Source: Dermatemys mawii (lineage: Eukaryota > Chordata > Testudines > Dermatemydidae). From it: 64,000 bases of DNA. Both the position numbers and the translations under genes were made by a program. This document shows positions 11,162-21,676 of the stretch, piece after piece. The notes under the pieces were generated by a model. That model saw only the letters and a list, made by a program, of their open reading frames with translations. It searched no databases and was not told the DNA's origin. The DNA is taken from the NCBI GenBank assembly GCA_007922305.1, contig ML677373.1, positions 16,109,071 to 16,173,070 of the forward strand. The letters are read 5' to 3'. Within the stretch, counting starts at the first letter, position 1. Every line of letters begins with the position of its first letter.

Positions 11162-11610
11162 ATTAATTTCTAGACCTTGAGAGGTCTAGTCCAGTCCCTT
11201 GCACTCATGGTAGGACTAAGTATTATCTAGACCATCCCTGGCAGGTGTTTGTCTAAATTTAAAAATCTCCAATGATGAAGATTCCACAACCTCCCTAGGC
11301 AATTTATTCCAGTGCTTAACCGCCTGACAGGAAGTTTTTCCTAATGTCAAACCGAATCCTCCCTTGCTGCAGTTTAAGCCCATTGCTTCTTGTCCTATCC
11401 TCAAGGGTTAAGAAGAACAATTTTTCTCTCTCCTCCTCGTAATAACCTTCCATGTACTTGAAAGCTATTATCACGTCCCCTCTGTCTCCTCTTTTCCAGA
11501 CTAAACAAAGCCAATTTTTTCAGTCTTCCCTCATAGGTCATGTTTTCTAGACCTTTAATTATTTTTGTTGCTCTTCTCTCGATTTTCTCTAATTTGTCCA
11601 CATCTTTTCT
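11162..11610 (-). mobile_element. CR1 LINE 3' region with RT C-terminus
   Basis: On the minus strand, 11601 to 11401 encodes [20 protein letters not shown] then [20 protein letters not shown], the conserved segment at the C-terminus of CR1 ORF2. The continuation in another frame (about 11330-11225) reads HWNKLPREVVESSSLEIFKF, the very end of ORF2. At least one frameshift separates the two, so the copy is dead. The 3' UTR follows to the left. Only the terminal part of a LINE normally several kb long is present. Confidence 0.9.
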
Positions 11611-11725
11611 GAAATATTCTCAATGTTGAGTTCAGCCTGCAGAGAGAGCTCTGACTGCAATAACTGGCTCAGAGAGGCAGAGAGCAAGCTTGATTTGCTT
11701 TCTGAATTCACAGCAATGTTTAAGT

Positions 11726-11885
11726 TCATAGATCCATAGGCCCAGAAGGGACCACTGTGATCACGTGGTCTGATTTGTTGTATAACACAGGCCAGAAAAC
11801 TGCCCCAAATAATTCCTGGAGCAGAGCTTTTAGAAAAACATCCAATCTTGAGTTAAAAATTGCCAGTGATGGAGAGCAAGGTCTC
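11726..11885 (-). mobile_element. CR1 LINE 3' end fragment
   Basis: TTCATAGATCCATAGGCCCA is the reverse complement of a CR1 tail. It is followed by AGAAGGGACCACTGTGATCA, TGTATAACACAGGCC and AGAAAAACATCCAATCTTGA, all typical of CR1 3' UTR and ORF2 end. It is a different subfamily from the fragment at 11162-11610. Similarity may extend to about 12050 but fades. Confidence 0.85.
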
Positions 11886-13404
11886 CGTATTTAGTGATTA
11901 CAAACATGGCTCTGACAGTGTGGGCTGGATAGATAAGGAAGAATTGACCAATTTTTGGTAATCCCCTCAAATTTAGCAACCTAGGAATTTCCAGACTGGA
12001 GATCAGACTTTTCAGTGTCAACTACAGTCAATTTTTCTAACTTTCTAGAGCAGCTGCTTCCTAGCATTCTCTACCTACATCTTACTACGTCAATCTGAGA
12101 ATTCGTAAAAGATCAGTCTAAAGAAACAAACAAAAAAATCAACCACCACTGCCGCTAAATAGTATTTAAAGTTGAGTTATAAAGGATAAATGATTAGAAA
12201 TGCTTTCAAATGGAACAGGTTACACACAAATATCGCACTGACAATGAAATCAAAATAACAATTTAAAAGCCAAAATGTAGCTCATTAATCCATAAACTCA
12301 CTACCTAAGTGCCGCCACAGAGAAAAATAAATTGAAACAAGAGAGTATAATTTATAATAATCCATTTGGCAGCATGCGTCAATTTTTTTTCCTTTCTGTG
12401 TGAGATTTGAACTTCTACATGCTGTGTAGAATGATCATGATTATACGATTACTAAGCTGAAAGTTGTTAACTTTTATCTTTTCAGAACTATAGGGCTGGT
12501 AAACTGAAAGGATGGAAAAATATACCCTTAATAGTGAAGGGTATCTGTAATCTGGCAACCATTTCACATGTTATATTATAGCAATTCATACAGGAATTTT
12601 ATTTTTGTTACTGATGAACGTCATACCACATATGTGACACAGGAAATATGGTGGCACTCATTCACACCATGTTTAAATGACTTCAATCCACAGAGACAGA
12701 TGGAAGTTATTTCATGATTATTAAATTTCAGGATTTCAGAAAGGAAAAGAATGACATCTTCTGTATGAACTATGCCTAACACACACAGAATGTAAGATAC
12801 CTCTGGCCAAGTATGGCCTAGAAATATGGCATATGCAGGGTTCCATGTGTCTCATATCTTATGTTTACCTGCAAAAATCTCTGTTTTTTTACAGACACAA
12901 TAGTCCATGCTAAAATCACATCAGCAGTGAAATACAGGCAAATAGCAGGCCTATAGCTGCTGGGAAAAGATCATTTTGGCACCGGACATAGGGACAAAAC
13001 TTATGAAAAGTGCCACAGGATCTTTAATGTTCACTTAGACCAGACAGGACTTCACTTTATCCTTTATTTTATTTTTATTTATTTTTTAAGTTTCATCCAA
13101 ATGCCCCCATACATATTGTATGGAACTCAACATATTTACTTTAGGAAGTTCAACCACTGAGATAATCCTGTTGGCATTTAAACCTCTGAATTCAAGGGAG
13201 TCTAGTTATTTCAACTCTTGGCCCAAATCATAATGCATTGATCATTAAACCATCTCCTCCACCACTAGGAGGCAGTGATTGCTCAGGGAAGTTATCCATA
13301 GGACGATAGAGCATTTGAGGCAAATTAAGGCTATGAGGAACACAGCAAAGAACCCTGCAACTTGAAGTTGGTTCACATGGAGGGTGCTGAGTATCTTATC
13401 GGAT
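11886..13404. other. Non-coding, nothing recognised
   Basis: AT-rich DNA with a T/A-simple patch at 13058-13090 and no convincing repeats, exons or RNA genes. Confidence 0.45.
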
Positions 13405-13500
13405 TGGGTCTAAAGTCCCGAGTCTCTCCTCATTTACATCATCTTGGTCATCACTGGGAATAGAACCTGTGATTTCGAGAGCTATAAGATTGAGCCTCTA
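13405..13500 (-). mobile_element. SINE fragment, MIR-like
   Basis: ACTGGGAATAGAACCTGTGA is the reverse complement of the SINE B-box region, with GCCTCTATGACTTGAG beyond it corresponding to the tRNA head. Short and diverged. Confidence 0.5.
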
Positions 13501-13583
13501 TGACTTGAGACAAAAGAGAAGCTTTTCCAACCAGAGCTGGAGCCTCCAGGGACTGGGTAGAGAATATGACGCATAACACACAC

Positions 13584-14193
13584 TGAGGGTATGTCTATAC
13601 CAGGGATAGGCAACCTATGGCACGCGTGCCAAAGGCGGCACACAAGCTGATTTTCAGTGGCACTCACACTGTCCTGGTCCTGGCCACTGGTCTGCATTTT
13701 AATTTAATTTTAAATGAAGCTTCTTAAACATTTTAAAAACCTTATTTACTTGATCTACAACATTAATTTGGTTCTATATTATAGACTTATAGAAAGACAT
13801 TTCTAAAAATGTTAAAATGTGTTACTGACACACACAACCTTAAATTCGAGTGAATAAATGAAGACCCGGCACACCACTTCTGAAAGGTTGCTGACCCCTG
13901 GTCTATAGTATCCGCTGGATCAGCAGGCAGTGTTCGATGTATCAGGAATCGATTTATCGCATCCTGTCTAGACATGATAAATTGATCCCTGAAAGCAATC
14001 CCCGTCAACTCCGGAACTCCAGCTCCGCAAGAGGAGTAAGCGGAGTTGACAGGAATCACCGCGGTTGACTTGCCACTGTGAGGACGGCCAGGTAGGTCGA
14101 ACTAAGGTACTTCAACTTCAGCTATGCAAATAGCGTAGCTGAAGTTGCGTATCTTAGTTCGAACCGTCCCCCCCAGTGTAGCCCAAGCCTGAG
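13584..14193 (-). mobile_element. Long-TIR MITE, interrupted by hAT MITE
   Basis: Same family as 7095-7391, in reverse. The part right of the insertion (13901-14193) carries TCGATTTATCGCATCC, AACTCCGGAACTCCAGCTCC and AGCTATGCAAATAGCGTAGC, and ends CCAGTGTAGCCCAAGCC. The left terminus GGGTATGTCTATAC lies at 13588-13600. A 300-bp hAT-type element (13601-13900) sits only a few bases inside the left terminus. Confidence 0.8.
13601..13900 (+). mobile_element. hAT-type MITE nested in another MITE
   Basis: Starts CAGGGATAGGCAACCTATGG and its right end, read in reverse, is CAGGGGTCAGCAACCTTTC, giving good terminal inverted repeats. It is flanked by GTCTATAC (13593-13600) and GTCTATAG (13901-13908), an 8-bp duplication with one mismatch, as expected for hAT transposition. 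It has no transposase frame, so it is non-autonomous. The start, including CACGCGTGCCAAAG, matches in reverse the fragment at 50727-50814. Confidence 0.9.
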
Positions 14194-14886
14194 TGGGTTT
14201 TATAAGTCCTGAAAATAGAGAGCTTTAGTGCCTGAAAGAGAGTGAAAATTAACAAGCATGATAGAGCGTCCAAGCATGGCATGCAAATCCAGTTTAAAAT
14301 TTATTTTAATACTTCTTTACAATTTTCATTTGTTTTTATGGTCCAAAACCCAGAATCACTTTAATTCAGAAAAGGGATCAATTTAATCAAAGGAAGTAAG
14401 AAAATATTTTTAAAATATTTTCCTATGTTTTGTCTGAGTAACTTTATTTGTTCCAAACTGAAGGTATTTCTTCTTTCTTGCATGGTGAAGAATCTCAGGT
14501 GAGTTCACACAAAAATTCAGTGTGTAGTGCACAACAAGGTAGGCAAAAGAGTAAATTATGACTAAGAAAGTGATGGATTGAGCCCTAAATAATTGAAGGA
14601 GTGTGTGTCTTCATGTGTGTAATAGAATAGGTTGAACTGGGAAACAAGTTGGGGCGGGGAGGGAGGATCCAAATTTATTTTAATGGGTTCTCTATTTTCT
14701 GTTGTCACAGCAACATTGAGTGAAGAACCTTAGTGTGCCATTTTCAAAGGCAGTCTATTCCCCCTCTCAGGCGTGTGTGCGCCTGTTTATAATGTGAAAC
14801 TAAAATGTGTATATATACTGTAGTTGTTTACAGATATGTGTGTGTTTAATTTTGTTTGTTTATTCCATTATGTCTGTATGTAAAAG
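14194..14886. other. Non-coding, nothing recognised
   Basis: AT-rich with no named repeat or exon-like segment. Confidence 0.45.
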
Positions 14887-15010
14887 TAGGGTGACCAGAT
14901 GTCCCAATTTTATAGGGACAGTCCCGATGTTTGGGTCCTTTTCTTATATAGGCTCCTATTACCCCACATCTCCTGTCCTGATTTTTCACATTTGCTGTCT
15001 GGTCACCCTA
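14887..15010 (+). mobile_element. Short TIR MITE (TAGGGTGACCAGA)
   Basis: A 124-bp element with perfect 13-bp terminal inverted repeats, TAGGGTGACCAGA at the left and TCTGGTCACCCTA at the right. The interior carries TTTATAGGGACAGTCCCGAT and GTCCTGATTTTTCACA. I recognise it as a common turtle MITE. The flanks do not give an unambiguous target duplication. Confidence 0.85.
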
Positions 15011-15224
15011 GTAAAAAGATACCTCTCCAAGCCTTTAGATACCATAACATAATTAATTAATGTAATCATTAACATGCAGCATTTAAAGTCATTTCACAGG
15101 AACTCAGCTAGTCAGATGTAGGCACCTATATACTCTTCCCACCCTCTCCCCATGTTATGGGAAGCATACGCTCCATACATCCAATCAAACAGAGGTCTTG
15201 GAGCATGTCTGGAAGGTGGTTAGG

Positions 15225-15246
15225 TTTTTGTTTGTTTGTTTGTTTT
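15225..15246. repeat. (TTTG)n microsatellite
   Basis: Four to five TTTG units. Confidence 0.85.
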
Positions 15247-15294
15247 AAAAAAAGAGTGCCCATTCCAAGCTTTGGGCATCTGTGACAAAAATCT

Positions 15295-15400
15295 TAAATA
15301 AGTCATCAGCAGTCATCACCCGGGAATAGAACCCAGGTTGCTGGTAGCTGTTCACATAAATGATTGTACCAAGTCAGCAGACTGAGCCAGAAATGGGTAA
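15295..15400 (-). mobile_element. SINE fragment, MIR-like
   Basis: CATCACCCGGGAATAGAACC then CAGGTTGCTGGTAGC and CAGCAGACTGAGCC look like the reverse complement of a tRNA-derived SINE head with its B box. Confidence 0.5.
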
Positions 15401-16375
15401 AGGGCATGTGACTTTTTTGAAAGCATTAATTGTGCCTCCTGTTGAGCACACTTGAATGGTAATATAATTTTTTCCCTTTCTGTTAATAAATAAATAATTG
15501 AACAGAAGGACTCTACACAGGCAAGTTTTTACAGCATCCAGAACTGGGGACAATGAGCACTCAGCTACTGATTTTGTTTCCAGGCTCCCACTGAGCTTCT
15601 TGCTCTACTGTATCTCTGTTCATTATAACCAAGCCAGTCTTACAGAATTTCAACAATCTTTTCCCTTGAACAGGGCATGCACTTTCTTTTGTGTTTGTTC
15701 CACACAGCTTGTTGAAGTCTCATCTCATTAGTCCACTGCCATAGGCTAATAGGCTGAAAACTTTCAAAAATAATAATACAAGCAGACGCTGTAAAGGGGG
15801 GCACACAGGTCTGTGGAGATCATTCTCCTACATTCTTCTAATTCCCCAACAAATCCTTAGCTGAAGGGGCTAAACACAACTAACAATAGAAAAACTAGTT
15901 TAGCAAATACAAGAATAAATAAAGTACTTATCCTTGTGGGACTGTTGTAATGTTTATGTGCCAGTGCTGAGCCATCTACGGGCCTGTCCCATGAATGACA
16001 GTTGCTTGACCTGCAAAAGGAGTGGAGTGATCCATTAGAGAGACAGAGTCTTTGTACCAGTAATCATAGGCATCTGAGGGAACAATGCCCAGCTTAGTTT
16101 TTCAGTTAAGGGGTGGAGGATGGGACTGTGGCCATATGGTAGGTAATGGCCCTAGAACTTGTTTGTTTTGGTAATAATTCAGTCTCTGTAACAGGATAAC
16201 TGATTGACACTCTGGACTTGTATTTCATCCTAGGGATCAAAACATTTTAAAACATTAGGTATTGATACTGTCATTTTCCTGGTGCTCCCTTATAGTTTAA
16301 TCATTAAAATATCACAGTAAGTATTAATATTAAGAAGAATACACAGCGTGGCTGAAATAAAATGCAGTTCCTGGT
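15401..16375. other. Non-coding, nothing recognised
   Basis: The 77-codon plus frame at 15498-15731 shows no motif or splice signal that I trust. Confidence 0.45.
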
Positions 16376-17040
16376 GTAAAAAATGGGAAATGACTGCCTA
16401 GGAAGGAGCACTGCAGAAAAGGATCTGGGGGTTACAGTGGATCACAAACTAAATATGAGTCAACAACGTAAGCACTGTCACAAGAAAAATGAGCAACATT
16501 CTGGGATCTATTAGCAGGGTTGTTGTAAGCTAGACGGGAGAAGTAATTCCTCCACTCTACTATGTCTTGATAAGGCATCAGCTGGAATACTATGTCCCGT
16601 TCTAGACACCACTCTTTGGGGAAGAGGTGGGCAAACTATAGGAAGCCCAGGAAAGGGCAACAAATTATTTGAGGCCTAGAAAACATGACCTATGAGGAAA
16701 ACTTGAAAAATTGATTTTATTTAATTTGGAAAAGAGAAGACTGAAAGGAGGACATAAGTCTTCAACTACATAAAAGGTTGTTATAAAGAGAAGAGTGATA
16801 AATTGTTTTTAACAACTGAGAACAGGACAAGAAATAAAGGTCTTAAATTGCAGCCAGGGAGATTTAGGTTAGACTAGGAAAAACTTCCTGACTGTCAGGG
16901 TAGCTAAACACTGGAACCAATTACCTAGAGAGGTTATGAAATCCCCATCTCTGGAGGGCTTTCAGAACAGATAAAACAAACACTTGTGACGGGTGGTCTA
17001 ATAATTAGTTCTGCCTCAATACAGGGAACAGAACTCAAAG
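16376..17040 (+). mobile_element. CR1 LINE 3' portion, degenerate
   Basis: Reads AAGGATCTGGGGGTTACAGT, GGATCACAAACTAAATATGA, CTATGTCCCGTTCTAGACAC, GGAAAAGAGAAGACTGAAAG and ACTGGAACCAATTACCTAGA. These are nucleotide landmarks of the C-terminal part of CR1 ORF2 running into the 3' UTR. Every frame is broken by stops and indels, so this is an old copy. It covers roughly the last 650 bp of a CR1 element. Confidence 0.85.
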
Positions 17041-18713
17041 ACCTATCTACATTTCTATGGGTCAATTATGTGTGTCTTGCTTGTCCTATCAGTAGAATCT
17101 GGGGCTAACTCTCCTATTCTGAATATCTGTAGTCCAGGAGCCTTAACAGTCCATCTGTCCTGAAGGGTAAATTCCATTAAATAACACTGAGTTCCTGTTT
17201 AAATAAAAGGACAATTCTTTCCTGCAGATCAGGCGGGATTTAATGCCCCAGGACTATATGTCACTACAGACAGCAAGAGGGGGTGGTGGAACCTATGAGG
17301 AAAAGGAGCATTAACTCTGAGGTTTAAAAGACCAGTCAGTAAATGATTCATCTATCCTGAAGTGTGATTAGCAGTCAGAAGACAATCCAAGCAGGAGAAA
17401 CACTCTCACTAACTAAATGAACTCTCACATCATTTCACTTTTTTATTGCTGGCAGCAAGCACTCTGTCAGAGACTGCAAGGGAGAAACAAGGGGAGAGGG
17501 GTGGAAATAGCAGGTAGCTGACAACTGAAATTATGCTTCTTAGGTTATTGTTGTTCCTGCATCCTGTGGGTTGAAAGGCCAACATCAAAATATTATGGCT
17601 TTCAGAATGTCATAATTATAGTATCTTGACTCATGCTTGTCTTCGCTCTGTGCCTCTGCCTTTGTCTTTCCATTCATCTCTTTAATGTACTATAATTATG
17701 TCTTCAGCATGGATCAATTATCTCACAATAGGGAAACAAATTACCATCATTATCTCCGATTATTCTTTAACTTTTCTTTGATCCTCCCCCCCCCCACACC
17801 CGCTCCGAGGGACAAAAAATGTAGTTCTCCTTCAGCATGTCTTTGCTGTTCTTTGCATTGTTCGTATGTTCGGCAGTAAATCATCTGTCAACTGTGGAAT
17901 TGTTCTTCTCTTTGCTGTTAATCCCTAGTTCTGCCTATAGTTAGACTCATTGCCTTCTGTATATTCAAATAAGTTGATTAGAAATGCAGATCTCCAATAA
18001 AACCTAAACTCAGAAGGATATAGTGTCCTTTTAATCTCTTAGCTCCTCAACCAAAGTACTTATGGCAAATTAATGCACACAATCTCCATAAGAATAACAT
18101 TAGTAACTGCTGCAGTTATTAGACTATTATGCCAGTGATCCACAGGTCAAAGCTCCCTAAATCTATGCTAATGTGAATGGCTAATGGTTCTTTTTGTTCC
18201 AGTGATTCATCAGTTTCCAAATTACTTCATATCCTTCCACCACCAGTATAAATATAGCTAATGAAATTCACGTTATTTAAAAATTATACTAAACTGACAT
18301 GAATAGTGAGATTTAAGACGACTAAAGCAAAGAAACTCAAGAGTCTGAACTTCCAGTGCCGCCATTACTTGCCCCCATTGAATATTACATAGAAATCACT
18401 TTTGATGGTATATACAATATTGCGCATCCAAATTGCCATCCTTTGTGTGGCAAAAGTGAGGTTCAGGCCCCGAAAGGCTAATCCTGCTAGATTTATCCCC
18501 CTAAATCTTCAGCTGTCATCAGTGGGGCTACTTGCATGAGCTCGGTTTAGCTCACTGTGTGGAAAGGCTGTGAGAAAATGGTTTCCTGTGGTATATTGGT
18601 ACTTTCCATTCAGGCCTTTATTGGAAGCCATGAGTGAAGCCCAGGTATCCAAGCCTTGCAAAATGGCTAGTTTGAATTTGATTCTAGATTTCTTTTGAGT
18701 CCCTCAGCCTCAT
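17041..18713. other. Non-coding; one C-run
   Basis: AT-rich, with a poly(C) run at 17785-17795. No repeats, exons or RNA genes recognised. Confidence 0.45.
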
Positions 18714-18880
18714 GTCATAAAAGCTGCCATATTGGGTCAGATCGTGGTCCATCTTGCATTGTACCCCCTCTTTGACAGTGGCCCATACCGTACTTCAAGG
18801 GAAGTGTACAGAACAGGCCAATTATGGAATCATCCAACCATCTTCCACTCCCATTTCTGATAGCCAGAGATTTAGGGTCC
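18714..18880 (-). mobile_element. CR1/L3-type LINE 3' end
   Basis: CATATTGGGTCAGATCGTGG, TTTGACAGTGGCCCATACCG and GGCCAATTATGGAATCATCC are the reverse complement of the tail seen on the plus strand at 10845-10978 and 59470-59650. It continues into CCACTCCCATTTCTGATAGC, which is upstream 3' UTR. Confidence 0.8.
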
Positions 18881-19355
18881 CCCCCTCCAGCTGGATCAGA
18901 GGGTAGGGATGCAGGCGTGAAGGCTGTGGGGTGGGGCTGGGAATGGGAGGTTCAGGATGTGGGAGGGGGCTCTGGGCTGGTGCAGGGGATTAGGGTGTGG
19001 GAGGGGGTCAGAACTCTGGGTTGGGGGTTCAGGCTCTGGGTTGGGGCCGGGGATGAGGAGTTTGGGGTGCAGGAGAGTTTCTAGGTATGGGAGGGCTCAC
19101 GGATGAAGCAGGGAGTTGGGGCATGGGAGGGGGTCAGGGCTCTGGGCTGGGGGTGCAAGTCCTCTCTGCTGCTGGCTGCTTCTGGGGCACAGTGCGGTGT
19201 CGGAACATGTAAGGGCTAGCCTGCCTTAGCCAGGCAGCACCACCGATGGGACTTTTAACAGCCCGGTCAGCGGTGTTGACCAGAACCACGGTGACCGAGT
19301 CCCTTCCGTTCCATGACCCAGTACTGGGTCGTGACCCGCAGTTTGAAAACCACTG
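18881..19355 (+). mobile_element. hAT-like element with G-rich tandem repeats
   Basis: The right end reads in reverse CAGTGGTTTTCAAACTGCGG followed by a GTCACGACCCAGTACTGGGT segment, a typical hAT terminus. Positions about 18919-19155 are degenerate tandem units built on GGGTTGGGG, CTCTGGGCTGGG and TGCAGGGGATTAGGG, with G-runs throughout. The left terminus was not resolved. Open frames in this block (18824-19084 plus, 19134-19388 minus) are by-products of composition. A C-rich block of similar repeats lies on the opposite strand at 62400-62600. Confidence 0.65.
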
Positions 19356-20039
19356 TGCTGAAGAATGTAATGCATGAGAAATGGTCAAACACTTGTTTAG
19401 TTTTTACGTTCACATGCACCTGATATTGCAGCTTGAAAATGATATCTACCACGTCTGTGTCCAGTTAAAATGCTAAAGTGCTAGAGAAATGGGACACAGA
19501 AATACTTAATTTGATAGAAAATCGCATTTATGTATTTAGGAAATGATGTCTTAAAAAGTTATTCCCATTGTTAAGCAGATCCCATTTTAGTTACCCAGGT
19601 GTGATAAATAAAAATTGTGCGTTAATGGGAACCTTCTAAGAACTGTTTAAGTCAACAAGAGGCAACACACCCACTTAGAAACAGATGGTCAACAGTAGAG
19701 CTGATCTTAACTATCTTCTACATAACTATGCTCAAAAGCCATTAAAACCCCTGAACTGAATGCAAGAGTTAATGTTGCACTTTATTGTGCAGGACTTTAT
19801 TGGCTTAGTGTTATGAGACATCAATTTTTAAAACTGAGACAAAACAAGATTTGGGGAAATTGTGATTAATGGCCCATCAGTTCCCCCAGCCTCTCTAAGC
19901 AGAACTCCTTCAAGGGACTACATCTGAATTTGACACACAGTGTGTGGCCACAGGGTTAAGTGTAAGCACTGTTGCTGGATTTAAGCTGTGATCAAAAGCT
20001 GTGTATTTTTCCTTTTGGAAAAGTGCTGGTGGTGGGTTT
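19356..20039. other. Non-coding, nothing recognised
   Basis: AT-rich, no recognisable elements. Confidence 0.45.
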
Positions 20040-20145
20040 TTTATTTGTATCATGGTAGCACCTCAGAGCTGCAGTCCTAGGCCAGGGCCCCATTGTGCTA
20101 GCTGCTGTACAAGCACAAAACAAAAAAAGACAGTCTCCCAGAAAG
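20040..20145 (-). mobile_element. SINE tail fragment
   Basis: GGTAGCACCTCAGAGCTGCA, GGCCCCATTGTGCTAGCTGC and TGTACAAGCACAAAACAAAA followed by GACAGTCTCCC. This is the reverse complement of the 3' region of an old sauropsid SINE; plus-strand counterparts lie near 28960 and 36215. Confidence 0.65.
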
Positions 20146-20317
20146 TTACAATGGAAGTATTAGAATGCTCTGAGCCTCATTGCTCCATCCCCTTTATCTA
20201 ATCAGGTCATTCATTTATATCTTGTGGCAGTCACAATGCTTACAGATTAAGATTTTTACTATGTCCTAGCATCATATTTTGCTGCTAGCATATCCTGTTT
20301 GGCCATAGACTTAAAGA

Positions 20318-20530
20318 GGCTGTGTGGTCTAATGGTTAGATCAAGGTGCTGGGAGTTCAGGTAATGGGTTCTAATCCCACCCCTGCCTCTGATTTACTGT
20401 CTGATCTTGGGGAAATCATGTGGCCTCTGTGTGCTTGGTTTCCCCACCAGCAAAATGATGCTCCAGTACAACAGCAAGGATGGTGCTTGAAATGGGTAAA
20501 CACAGAATGACTATGATGTTTGAACTAAAG
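20318..20530 (+). mobile_element. MIR/CORE-like SINE
   Basis: The head has GTGTGGTCTAATGGTTAGAT (A box) and GGGTTCTAATCCC (B box). The body has GATCTTGGGGAAATCATGTG, CCTCTGTGTGCTTGG and CCCCACCAGCAAAATGATGC. This is a tRNA-derived SINE with both Pol III promoter boxes still visible. Confidence 0.8.
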
Positions 20531-21271
20531 TAGAGAAGGAAATGTAGTTTCGGCTACATACACCCTACACAGGGAGCTATAAGTGAGGGAGGTCATGGCT
20601 GAGGTCTCTGGATAGCACTGTGGAGATCATTCTGTATCTATACAAAAAGAAATGCAACAGTCACACCTAGATTTGCTTGCCAGTCTCCAGCCACCAGGAG
20701 GCATTTTGACTAGCCCAAGAATCAAAACACCTCTAGCCACTGCTGTGGATGTGATTTAACTCCCTACTGCTTTCACCAACCTGGCTGTGTCTTTAAAAGG
20801 CATGATCTCATGGCCATGAACGTGTCCAGAGAATGAAAACCCACAGCCTACTGTCTAGTATCTTAAGCCACTTATTGTCAGAAATTGAATCTTGACATTA
20901 GTGCACCAGTTACATCCTTTATCAATAATGATCATTATCGATATACTGTTGGGTTCAGCCGAGTGATAAAAGAGCATGGAACTTTTTTATGTCTAGGTGA
21001 GAGGTTCACATCTGGCCCACATCAGCTGGGGCTGCGAATCATTACCATCTCATGGCTGTTCAGTGAGTTTAGTGGTAGCTGCCTAATTCCTCGTGCACAA
21101 ATATATCCGCCTCATTAAACTACCAGCACAAATTCCACTGTCACCTCACTACCAGTCTTAGCAGAGTCCAGGCTGAAAAGCAATGGGGACTGAACTACAC
21201 CCCTGCCCCTAGAGGCAGTCCCATCCGATCAAGGTTGAGACTTGGTGATTGAGCCATGTGGGAAAGCTCAC
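20531..21271. other. Non-coding; part of a possible gene or old repeat
   Basis: No repeat named. Sequence immediately right of 21140 is more GC-balanced and lies downstream (minus strand) of the candidate exon at 21272-21355. Confidence 0.4.
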
Positions 21272-21355
21272 CTGCTGTAGCAGTTTGGTGGGGCAATGGA
21301 AGACTTCAGTCTCCAGAACCACGACATCATCACCTTCCATTGTCATCACATTCAC
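21272..21355 (-). CDS. Candidate exon, unidentified protein
   Basis: On the minus strand this 84-nt segment is fully open in phase 0 and encodes 28 residues beginning VNVMTMEGDDVVVLETEV and ending TKLLQQ. It is bordered by a CAG|GTGAGC donor and a CTTTTTTCCAAG acceptor. It is in frame with the next segment upstream (21629-21676), separated by a 273-nt GT-AG interval. I do not recognise the protein. Short open segments with splice-like ends also arise by chance, and the stretch could instead be an old conserved repeat, so the call is tentative. Confidence 0.33.
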
Positions 21356-21628
21356 CTTGGAAAAAGGAATGAGTCAATGATATGAGATAAGAGGGCCAGA
21401 GAGTTAATAGAAACATTTATTAAGGGGTTAAGAAGACAGTGGTGCACAGTCCTGAGTTATCAGATATTGCATACGGCATGTTGGCATCTTTGGATCAGTT
21501 TTTTGCAATGGCATGCATCGGAGTTTAACAAGGCCCAAAAGACTTTTGGTCATGATGTACTTAGCAATTAAAGATTGTTCACATACTTTTGTTATGAGTG
21601 GAACCAGAATCCTTCCTGGAATGCTCAC

Positions 21629-21676
21629 CGTGACAAGCCGGTCTTCCTCTTTAAGAAGAGCCAGATTAGCTAAACC
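21629..21676 (-). CDS. Candidate exon, unidentified protein
   Basis: On the minus strand this 48-nt segment (16 codons, phase 0) encodes GLANLALLKEEDRLVT. The acceptor is TTGTGTCTTAAACAG and the donor is ACG|GTGAGC. Joined to 21272-21355 it would give a 44-residue stretch starting acidic and leading into a probable beta-strand region. Both segments have lengths divisible by three. Same caveats: no similarity known to me, and an exapted repeat is possible. Confidence 0.3.
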
